Shown: positions 1-5,233 of the stretch, one piece after another
Position numbering within the stretch: position 1 is the stretch's first letter
Layout: each line of letters opens with the position of its first letter
Notes under the pieces: generated by a model
Seen by the model: only the letters and a program-made list of their open reading frames with translations
Database searches by the model: none
What the model was told of the DNA's origin: nothing
Position numbers and translations under genes: made by a program
Origin: Patescibacteria group bacterium
GTDB taxonomy: Bacteria > Patescibacteriota > Patescibacteriia > UBA2591 > UBA6264
Assembly: GCA_022572625.1 (NCBI GenBank)
Contig: JACZVN010000015.1
Coordinates: 1 to 8,238, forward strand
DNA: 8,238 nt
Direction of reading: 5' to 3'

Positions 1-10
1 TGGGTTATAA

Positions 11-17
11 AAAAGGA
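11..17 (+). promoter_or_regulatory. Ribosome binding site of the S41 peptidase gene
   Basis: AAAAGGA lies 5 nt before the ATG at 23 and supports that start over the in-frame ATG at 29. It is the clearest Shine-Dalgarno sequence before any of the protein genes here; most of the others have a weak one or none. Confidence 0.7.
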
Positions 18-22
18 TTGTT

Positions 23-1243
23 ATGAAAATGATTTCACAAAAAAAAGCCATCACCGCTCTCATAATTGTTTTTGTTATTGCTTTTTTATTCGGAGCAATT
101 GTTAGCCAGAATTTTATGCCGACAAATTTAACTCTTAACTGGCGATTTTTACCCGTTCCTAAAGATATTAGTCCTGATTTAGATTATAATCTTTTGATTA
201 AAGTTTGGTCAATGATTAAGGATAAGTATGTTGTTCAGCCGGTTTCTGATAAGGATTTATTTTATGGTTCATTAAAAGGATTAGCTATGGGTTTAAAAGA
301 TCCTTATTCAGTTTTTTTAGAACCGGATTTAGCCAAGAAATTTATTGAAGATATGTCTGGTAGTTTTGAAGGTATTGGCATTGAAATAGGCATCAAGGAT
401 GAACGTTTGACCGTGATTGCCCCCTTGCCTGATACACCAGCTTTACGGGCTGGTCTTCGCTCGGGAGATAAAATCTATGGTATTGACGGCCAAAATACGA
501 GCGGGATGAGTTTAGATGAAGCAGCCCATTTAATTCGCGGCCCCAGGGGTACATCGGTAATTTTGACTACTTGGCGTGAAGGAAAAACTACCACTCAAGA
601 GGTAGAAATAGTTCGCGATGTCATTGATATTGAATCTGTGTCCTGGGAGTTAATGGGTAATAAAATAGCTTATTTAAAGATTGCTCATTTTTCTGATGAT
701 ACTTGGGAAGAATTTCAAGATTTAGCCCGAGTTATTATTAAGGCTGACCCTAATGGATTGATAGTTGATCTTCGTAATAATCCTGGCGGTTATTTAGATA
801 CGGCGGTTAATATGGCTGGCTATTGGATTGGGCAAGAGATAGTGACTATTTCTAAAGATGCCAAAGATAAAGAAACAGAATATAGAAGTTATAACCAAGG
901 AGATTTAAAGCATATCTCAACTATTATTTTAGTTAATCAAGGCTCAGCTTCAGCCTCAGAAATTTTAGCCGGCGCTCTCCAGGATTATAAGCAGGCCACG
1001 ATTTTAGGAGAGAAGACTTTTGGCAAAGGTTCAGTTCAGGAACTAGAAACATTTTCTGATGGCTCAGCTTTAAAATTAACCGTCGCTTATTGGTACACGC
1101 CCCTGGGTCGTTCGATTAATGACGAAGGAATTATGCCCGACATTGAAATTAAAATGATTGAGGAAGATTATGAACTTAACCGTGACCCTCAACTTGATCG
1201 AGCCTTAGAAATTCTAGGCGGAACTCCACCGGCTAGTGAATAA
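23..1243 (+). CDS. ctpA: S41 family C-terminal processing peptidase (CtpA/Prc type)
   Basis: This is a 406-residue membrane-anchored serine protease of the C-terminal processing family. Such enzymes cleave or degrade proteins from their C-terminal end on the outer face of the membrane. Seen in the sequence: an N-terminal signal anchor at about residues 9-28, an N-terminal helical segment (50-105), a PDZ domain (about 113-198) with a GIGIEIG-type opening, and the S41 core (about 205-380). The core has the DLRNNPGG motif (249-256), the SASASE motif with nucleophile S310, and the TFGKGSVQ motif with general base K335 and Q339. The 25-residue Ser-Lys spacing matches Prc/CtpB. The length is normal for the family and the catalytic set is complete. 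The gene is preceded by a good ribosome binding site at the window edge, so its promoter is not visible. It is convergent with rpmA. Substrates cannot be deduced from the sequence. The family call is secure; the symbol ctpA is by family convention. Confidence 0.95.
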   Translation: MKMISQKKAITALIIVFVIAFLFGAIVSQNFMPTNLTLNWRFLPVPKDISPDLDYNLLIKVWSMIKDKYVVQPVSDKDLFYGSLKGLAMGLKDPYSVFLEPDLAKKFIEDMSGSFEGIGIEIGIKDERLTVIAPLPDTPALRAGLRSGDKIYGIDGQNTSGMSLDEAAHLIRGPRGTSVILTTWREGKTTTQEVEIVRDVIDIESVSWELMGNKIAYLKIAHFSDDTWEEFQDLARVIIKADPNGLIVDLRNNPGGYLDTAVNMAGYWIGQEIVTISKDAKDKETEYRSYNQGDLKHISTIILVNQGSASASEILAGALQDYKQATILGEKTFGKGSVQELETFSDGSALKLTVAYWYTPLGRSINDEGIMPDIEIKMIEEDYELNRDPQLDRALEILGGTPPASE

Positions 1244-1269
1244 TAAAATTTATTAATATTTATAAATAA

Positions 1270-1298
1270 AAATTATGGACCTTAAGCGTCCATAATTT
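1270..1298. terminator. Bidirectional intrinsic terminator between ctpA and rpmA
   Basis: The perfect 11-bp inverted repeat AAATTATGGAC (1270-1280) / GTCCATAATTT (1288-1298) has a 7-nt loop. The right flank is T-rich on the + strand (TTTATTTAAA) and the left flank is A-rich, which gives T-rich RNA on the - strand. It lies between two convergent genes and can serve both. The U-tracts are interrupted, so strength is uncertain. Confidence 0.75.
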
Positions 1299-1329
1299 AT
1301 TTAAACTTAGTTATTAAATTAATAGATAA

Positions 1330-1611
1330 TTATTTTTTAGGCATCACACTAACAAATTTTTTCCAACGCAGTTTACCGGTAAAATTAGGTGTCTTTTTTT
1401 TAGAAAAATAAACCTTTCCTTCAGTTAGGGAATAAAGAGTATCATCTCTCCCCTTGCGAACATTTAAGCCAGGATGAAATTTAGTTCCCCTTTGTCTAAC
1501 AATAATCATTCCCGGTTTAACCACCTCATCACCGTATTTTTTAATTCCTAATCTTTGTCCTTTTGAATCGCGTCCCAAACTAGTTGAGCCACCAGCTTTC
1601 TTATGTGCCAT
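1330..1611 (-). CDS. rpmA: 50S ribosomal protein bL27
   Basis: This 93-residue protein of the large ribosomal subunit has an N-terminal tail that reaches the peptidyl transferase centre and contacts tRNA. It opens with the diagnostic [20 protein letters not shown], followed by [28 protein letters not shown] and the [14 protein letters not shown] segment typical of the family. The ATG is fixed by this conserved N-terminus; there is no cleavable N-terminal extension of the kind seen in Firmicutes. It stands alone: rplU (bL21), its usual upstream partner, is absent, and the gene has its own strong promoter about 50 bp upstream. No convincing Shine-Dalgarno sequence precedes the ATG. The protein is slightly longer than the usual 85 residues because of a basic C-terminal tail ending in KK. 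Confidence 0.98.
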   Translation of the reverse strand: MAHKKAGGSTSLGRDSKGQRLGIKKYGDEVVKPGMIIVRQRGTKFHPGLNVRKGRDDTLYSLTEGKVYFSKKKTPNFTGKLRWKKFVSVMPKK

Positions 1612-1661
1612 AATACATTAATTTAACAACCAAATAATTAAACAATTTAACATTTGAAAAA

Positions 1662-1689
1662 ATTATAACATTAAACTAGAACTTGTCAA
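1662..1689 (-). promoter_or_regulatory. Sigma-70-type promoter of rpmA
   Basis: Read on the - strand, TTGACA (1689-1684) is separated by 16 bp from TATAAT (1667-1662), and TGT sits directly before the -10 as an extended -10 element. The predicted start is near 1655, giving a leader of about 45 nt before the rpmA ATG at 1611. Both hexamers match the consensus exactly. Confidence 0.85.
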
Positions 1690-1733
1690 CTCTTTTTAAT
1701 TATTATATGGTTATATTATTAAATAATTTTTTT

Positions 1734-2105
1734 ATGAAGATTGAAAGTAGTTTATTACAAATTATAAAAGTCAGATTTGACCAAGATAAAAGATTATTTT
1801 TATTAATTGGTCTTTCCCTGGTCTTCAATTTTTTAACTTGGTTTTTTATTTTGATTAATTTTTGGGGTTTTGATCAGCCGATTATTCTTCACGCCAATAT
1901 TTTATTTGGTATAGATTCAGTCGGCCATTGGCAAAAATTATTAATTTTACCCCTCCTTGGCCTGGGGATTTTTGTTATTCATTTTGTTCTTATTTTTTAT
2001 TCTAATTTCAAACAAAAATATTTTTTTATTAATTTATTAAACTTCTCTCTTTTGATAATAGAAATAATTTTATTAATTTCGGTTATATTAGTTATTAATT
2101 TGTAG
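1734..2105 (+). CDS. Small three-helix membrane protein of unknown function, upstream of mraY
   Basis: I do not recognise a named family. From the ATG at 1734 the product has 123 residues: a short basic N-terminus, membrane helices at about 20-43, 68-91 and 98-121, and between the first two an extracytoplasmic or cytoplasmic loop. That loop is PIILHANILFGIDSVGHW (49-66), the most conserved-looking stretch. The arrangement of Pro, His, Asn, Gly and Asp in this loop followed by a Pro-containing helix is loosely like DUF1648 proteins; this is only a resemblance. Its stop codon is 1 nt before the mraY start, so it is very likely cotranscribed and translationally coupled with mraY and ftsW, suggesting an envelope-related role. 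Starts at 1683 (TTG) and 1707 (ATG) are in frame. The TTG overlaps the -35 element of the rpmA promoter, and neither has a ribosome binding site. 1734 is preferred because it gives a short leader before helix 1. Confidence 0.75.
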   Translation: MKIESSLLQIIKVRFDQDKRLFLLIGLSLVFNFLTWFFILINFWGFDQPIILHANILFGIDSVGHWQKLLILPLLGLGIFVIHFVLIFYSNFKQKYFFINLLNFSLLIIEIILLISVILVINL

Positions 2106-2106
2106 C

Positions 2107-3150
2107 ATGTTTTTTTATTTAGTCAAAATTTTTATTCTCACTACTTTGTCTTTTGGTATTACCTTTTTATGGACGCCAGTTTTAACTCATTTTCTCTATA
2201 AGTATAAATTGGGCAAGCAGATTCGTGACGGCCAAGGAACGCCCATTTTTTCACGTCTTCATAAGGCCAAATCAGGGACGCCCACCATGGGCGGGGTATT
2301 AATTTGGGGGACGACGGCCGGTTTAGCCATTACTATTTTTTATTTGGCTAAATTTACTCAGCTGGATATTTTTAAAGAGCTTAATTTTTTATCCCGGTCG
2401 CAAACCCTTTTACCTTTGGGAGCCTTAATTGCTTCAGCTTTAGTCGGGGCCTTTGATGATTTTTTAAATATTAAAAAAATAGGGAGCAACGGCGGCGGAT
2501 TACGGGTCCGCCACAAATTAATTCTTTATACTTTAATCGCCGCTTTTGGCGCCTGGTGGTTTTTTTCAAAACTAGGGTGGGATATTATTCATGTTCCATT
2601 TTTAGGGGATTATAATATTGGGATTTGGTATGTCCTGCTTTTTATTTTTATTATTGTGGCCACTAGTTTTTCCGTTAACGAAACTGATGGTTTAGATGGT
2701 TTAGCCGGTGGAGTTCTTTTAATTGCTTTTGCTTCTTATGCGATTATTGCCTTTGCTCAAGGAAAGTTTGATTTAGCTGTTTTTTGCGGAGTAATTGTCG
2801 GCGCTTTGACGGCTTTTTTATGGTTTAATATTTACCCGGCTAGATTTTTTATGGGTGATACCGGGTCAATGTCCTTGGGGGTGACCCTAGGGATTATTGC
2901 CATGTTAACTAACACTTTTTTACTTTTACCTTTTATTGGTTTTATTTTAGTCATTGAATCATTATCCGTTATTATCCAAATCACTTCAAAAAAATTTCGT
3001 CATAAAAAAGTTTTTCTTTCCACTCCAATCCACCATCATTTTGAAGCGATTGGTTGGCCAGAACCTAAAATTGTGATGCGTTTCTGTCTGATTAGCGGAG
3101 TGATGGCGATGATCGGTCTAATTATTTTTCTTACCGAGATGATTTTATAA
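2107..3150 (+). CDS. mraY: Phospho-N-acetylmuramoyl-pentapeptide-transferase
   Basis: MraY transfers phospho-MurNAc-pentapeptide from UDP to undecaprenyl phosphate, forming lipid I, the first membrane step of peptidoglycan synthesis. The 347-residue, about ten-helix protein has the expected motifs in order. These are SGTPTMGG (56-63), the catalytic AFDDFLN motif with D117/D118 and N121, the nucleotide-binding segment NETDGLDGLAGG (191-202), FFMGDTGS with D251, and the TPIHHHFE motif with H309-H311. The usual NLTDGLDGLA reads NETDGLDGLA here. The HHHFE motif separates MraY from WecA/TagO-type relatives. The start lies 1 nt after the stop of the preceding membrane protein and the stop is 2 nt before ftsW, so the three form one operon. 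Length and motifs are complete. Confidence 0.97.
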   Translation: MFFYLVKIFILTTLSFGITFLWTPVLTHFLYKYKLGKQIRDGQGTPIFSRLHKAKSGTPTMGGVLIWGTTAGLAITIFYLAKFTQLDIFKELNFLSRSQTLLPLGALIASALVGAFDDFLNIKKIGSNGGGLRVRHKLILYTLIAAFGAWWFFSKLGWDIIHVPFLGDYNIGIWYVLLFIFIIVATSFSVNETDGLDGLAGGVLLIAFASYAIIAFAQGKFDLAVFCGVIVGALTAFLWFNIYPARFFMGDTGSMSLGVTLGIIAMLTNTFLLLPFIGFILVIESLSVIIQITSKKFRHKKVFLSTPIHHHFEAIGWPEPKIVMRFCLISGVMAMIGLIIFLTEMIL

Positions 3151-3152
3151 AA

Positions 3153-4261
3153 ATGAAATATAATTCACCTGATTATTTATTAATTGTTAGTTTTGTTGTT
3201 TTGATTATTTTAGGTTTATTTGTTTTATCTTCTGCTAGCTATTTTGTCGCCTGTCAAAAATTTAATGATTGTTATTTTTATTTAAAACATCAACTGCTTT
3301 ATGGTTTATTGCCTGGGGTAGTATTTTTTTTATTTTTATCTTTTTTTAATTTTAATCATTTTAAAAAATTGGCGCTCCCTTTATTGATTTTAACCATCCT
3401 TCTTTTGATTGCAGTTTTTATTCCTCATCTTGGTTTTGCCAAGGGTGAAGCTAGGCGATGGATTAAAATTGGCAGTTTTATATTTCAGCCTTCAGAAATT
3501 GCCAAGTTAACTTTTTTTATTTATTTATCTGCCTGTATGACTAAGCATATTAAACAGATTAAAGATTTTAAACAAACATTTATTCCCTTTGTAATTCTTT
3601 TGAGTCTTATTTCGATTCTGATTATATTGCAGCCCGATGTGGGAACATTAATGGTGATTATTAGTAGCTCATTGGTCATTTATTTTATCGCTGGCGCTCG
3701 CTGGGTTCATTTAACTTCTTTAGTTACTGGTTTAATTGCTATTTTGTTAGTTTTAATTAAAATTGCTCCATATCGTTTAGCTCGAATTACCGCTTTTTTA
3801 AATCCAGAAATTGATCCCCAGGGTATTGGTTATCATATTAGTCAAGCTATTATCGCAGTTAGCTCCGGCGGCTTTTTTGGCCGAGGATTGGGACATTCAT
3901 ACCAAAAAATATATTATTTACCTGAAGTAGTTAGTGATTCTATTTTTGCGGTGATGGCCGAGGAATTTGGTTTTATTTTAATGCTTTTAGTGGTTGTTTT
4001 TATATTGCTTTAACTTACCGTATTTTTCATCTGGCTGGTTTAACTAAAGATAATTTTGCTTATTTGTTAACCGTGGGCATTGGTTTTTGGTTTATTTTTC
4101 AGGCGATGCTTAATATGGGAGCAATGCTTGGACTTTTACCTTTAACCGGTATTCCTTTGCCGCTAATTGGTTATGGCGGTACTAGTTTAGCTATTTTTCT
4201 AGCCGCTTTTGGGATTGTGATTAATATTTCCCGGCAAGTTTCTAATCAAGAAACTTCTTAA
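3153..4261 (+). CDS. ftsW: SEDS peptidoglycan glycosyltransferase FtsW/RodA, reading frame interrupted by a -1 frameshift
   Basis: SEDS proteins polymerise lipid II into glycan strands with a partner class B penicillin-binding protein. The adjacency to mraY favours FtsW (division) over RodA (elongation). The first frame (3153-4013) gives 286 residues with ARRWI (100-104), QPSE (112-115), LQPDVGT (159-165), GRGLGHSYQK (243-252) and LPEVVSDSIFAVMAEEFGF (256-274). D262 aligns with the presumed catalytic Asp of the family. It then stops at TAA 4011-4013, inside a membrane helix. The family's C-terminal third continues in another frame from about 4001 to 4261, with YR, GLLPLTGIPLPLIGYGGTSL and a final NISRQ. 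Joining at T4001 gives a 369-residue product of normal length with no gap in the helix. Nothing else in the gene is decayed. Explanations are a sequencing or assembly error, a recent inactivating deletion, or recoding. Confidence 0.9.
3997..4001 (+). other. Frameshift site in ftsW (T5 tract)
   Basis: Frame 0 reads GTT GTT TTT ATA TTG CTT TAA. The family-consistent frame resumes as TAT ATT GCT TTA ACT TAC CGT, using T4001 as its first base. One extra T in this run would restore a single open frame. The site lacks a canonical X XXY YYZ slippery heptamer, because the P-site GTT codon would re-pair poorly on TGT. Confidence 0.8.
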
Positions 4262-4283
4262 CTTAAGCTTCTTGATTTATTTC
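4244..4283 (+). terminator. Terminator-like hairpin overlapping the ftsW stop codon
   Basis: The arms 4244-4256 and 4265-4277 pair at 12 of 13 positions around an 8-nt loop that contains the ftsW TAA (4259-4261). TTATTTC follows. It probably ends the membrane protein-mraY-ftsW operon before the RNA gene, although the T-tract is short. Confidence 0.55.
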
Positions 4284-4291
4284 AAACAAGT

Positions 4292-4318
4292 AAACTTAGT
4301 ATAAAAGGCAAACTTAGT
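4292..4318. repeat. Short direct repeat AAACTTAGT
   Basis: The 9-bp sequence occurs at 4292-4300 and 4310-4318, that is, with 18-bp periodicity, between the ftsW terminator and the RNA promoter. Its function is unknown and it may be chance in AT-rich DNA. I see no coding potential in 4284-4377. Confidence 0.35.
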
Positions 4319-4377
4319 TTTAAGATTACCAAGAAAGGGATTAATATTCTAGATTTACTTTGCGTCGAGAGGGGTGC

Positions 4378-4405
4378 TTGACAAATTTTCGAAATTTGTT
4401 ATAAT
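4378..4405 (+). promoter_or_regulatory. Consensus promoter of the structured RNA gene
   Basis: TTGACA (4378-4383), a 16-bp spacer and TATAAT (4400-4405), with TGT (4397-4399) as an extended -10 element. The predicted start is A4412. No protein-coding gene longer than a few codons lies downstream on this strand before the terminator, which points to an RNA gene. The same hexamers and spacing occur at rpmA. Confidence 0.88.
4381..4399. promoter_or_regulatory. Inverted repeat filling the promoter spacer, possible operator
   Basis: ACAAATTT (4381-4388) and AAATTTGT (4392-4399) form a perfect 8-bp inverted repeat around TCG. It occupies the whole stretch between the -35 and -10 boxes. This is the position of many repressor or MerR-type activator sites, but it could also be a chance AT-rich palindrome. 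Confidence 0.4.
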
Positions 4406-4412
4406 ATTAACA

Positions 4413-4440
4413 GTTTATAGTTTATCGTTTATTGTTTATC
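4413..4440 (+). repeat. Four tandem heptamers GTTTATN at the RNA start site
   Basis: GTTTATA, GTTTATC, GTTTATT and GTTTATC follow each other without a gap from 4413 to 4440. A fifth copy, GTTTATC, lies in the left arm of the long stem (4452-4458). The first six bases are invariant and only the seventh varies. Confidence 0.8.
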
Positions 4441-4599
4441 TTTATTTTCCTGTTTATCAGTGGCGAAACCGGGCATCCCTCCTATCCGGGAAGTAACCGT
4501 AAGTTAAGGTTGATCTTGCATGTCAAGCGTAGGCCTTGAGCTGGTAAACAGGAAAATAAATGACTGGTTTAATAAATTTAATTATTTAAAATGGTTTTT

Positions 4600-4627
4600 A
4601 AAAACTCCCTTGGTCGGAGTTTTTTTA
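4600..4627. terminator. Strong bidirectional intrinsic terminator between the RNA gene and pth
   Basis: AAAAACTCC (4600-4608) pairs with GGAGTTTTT (4616-4624) around a 7-nt loop and continues into a run of T on the + strand. On the - strand the mirror hairpin is followed by TTTTTAAAAA. It ends the RNA transcript rightwards and can also end the LCP-der-pth operon leftwards. Confidence 0.88.
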
Positions 4628-4664
4628 ATTAGTTATTAAAAATGATTAAGTCGGATTAATTTTT

Positions 4665-5222
4665 TTAATTATATTGGTTCATGGATTTTTCCAAGCCCTG
4701 TTCAATCGTCATTAAAACAGCTTGCTTGCTTAATTCAATTATTTGATCAATTATTTTTTTTTCTTCTTTGTTAAAATTTTTTAAGACAAATTTTTCGGTT
4801 TCTATTGGTTTTTCGCTTAAAGGACGAATGCCAATCCTGAATCTGATAAAATTTTGTGTGCCCAGATGATCAATAATTGATTGAATGCCTTTATGCCCGG
4901 CCGATGATATATTTTGGCCAATCCTGATAGTGCCCAAAGGTAGATCAATATCATCATGAACGACCATGATATTTTCTACTTTAAGATAGTGTTTTTTTTG
5001 AATATATTTTACTGATTGCCCTGAATTATTCATTAAGTTATGCGGTTTAATAATTTCAACTAATTGTTTACCAATTTGTTTTTTAGTATAAAGGCAGTTA
5101 GCTTTTTTATTTTTTTTCCAGCCTGTTTTGTCAACCAGCAGGTCGACTATTCTAAAGCCGATATTATGACGAGTCTTTTCATATTTTTCCCCTGGGTTTC
5201 CCAGTCCGACAATTAAGAACAT
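4665..5222 (-). CDS. pth: Peptidyl-tRNA hydrolase
   Basis: Pth hydrolyses the ester bond of peptidyl-tRNA released from stalled or aborting ribosomes and recycles the tRNA. From the ATG at 5222 the protein has 185 residues and begins MFLIVGLGNPG, the family's normal N-terminus. An in-frame extension to 5279 would overlap der by 46 bp and add 19 residues without family support. Visible motifs are the N-terminal LGNPG, TRHN with catalytic H19, KPHNLMNNSG (the MN pair of the substrate pocket), VVHDDIDLPLG with D90, and F-R-RIGI. The usual GGHNG motif reads AGHKG, with K111 replacing a substrate-binding Asn. The gene starts 11 nt after the der stop and is the last of the LCP-der-pth operon. The ribosome binding site is weak. 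Confidence 0.95.
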   Translation of the reverse strand: MFLIVGLGNPGEKYEKTRHNIGFRIVDLLVDKTGWKKNKKANCLYTKKQIGKQLVEIIKPHNLMNNSGQSVKYIQKKHYLKVENIMVVHDDIDLPLGTIRIGQNISSAGHKGIQSIIDHLGTQNFIRFRIGIRPLSEKPIETEKFVLKNFNKEEKKIIDQIIELSKQAVLMTIEQGLEKSMNQYN

Positions 5223-5233
5223 AGATTCTTGAG

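Larger units (their letters stand above)
4412..4627 (+). ncRNA. Putative structured small RNA of unrecognised family
   Basis: A consensus promoter upstream and a strong intrinsic terminator downstream bound a transcript of about 216 nt with no substantial open reading frame. Its core is a 20-bp stem formed by 4441-4460 and 4541-4560, fully paired with one G-U wobble, enclosing 80 nt. Inside, possible helices are GGC 4462-4464 with GCC 4533-4535, UCCC 4476-4479 with GGGA 4488-4491, UAACC 4494-4498 with GGUUG 4508-4512, and CUUG 4515-4518 with CAAG 4524-4527 (loop CAUGU). The enclosed region is richer in G and C than its surroundings, as expected for structured RNA in an AT-rich genome. Size and the long closing stem allow a 6S-like regulator, but I see no diagnostic sequence. 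It lacks the GGAA tetraloop region of SRP RNA, tmRNA features, and conserved RNase P or 5S rRNA signatures. That it is an RNA gene is well supported; its identity is open. Confidence 0.75.

Noticed and set aside
1683..1706. Divergent + strand promoter TTGTCA (1683-1688) with TATGGT (1706-1711)
   Set aside because: The -10 matches poorly and there is no extended -10; it is possible but not strong enough to list. The start of the mraY operon transcript remains unlocated.
3990..4013. Canonical programmed -1 frameshift signal in ftsW
   Set aside because: The local sequence T GTT TTT A is not a good X XXY YYZ heptamer, and no SD-like stimulator or clear downstream stem is evident. A missing base is simpler.
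4064..4261. Independent small protein of 65 residues
   Set aside because: It is the C-terminal part of FtsW. The homologous frame extends upstream of its ATG to 4001, and there is no ribosome binding site.
4441..4560. 5S rRNA
   Set aside because: Length (120 nt), a closing terminal stem, GTGGCGA and an AAGTTAAG-like string recall 5S, but the conserved loop C CCGAAC, the GATGGTA/GAGAGTA loop E pair and the normal helix II/III layout are missing.
4441..4560. Cobalamin riboswitch on the - strand
   Set aside because: GCCACTG occurs on the - strand, but the other B12 core elements are not in order, and the promoter and terminator orientation point to a + strand transcript.
4412..4627. SRP RNA or tmRNA
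   Set aside because: There is no symmetric/asymmetric loop with GGAA tetraloop of SRP helix 8, no alanine tRNA-like ends and no tag reading frame.
4591..4632. Thirteen-codon frame ending at TAG
   Set aside because: It runs through the terminator hairpin and has no ribosome binding site.
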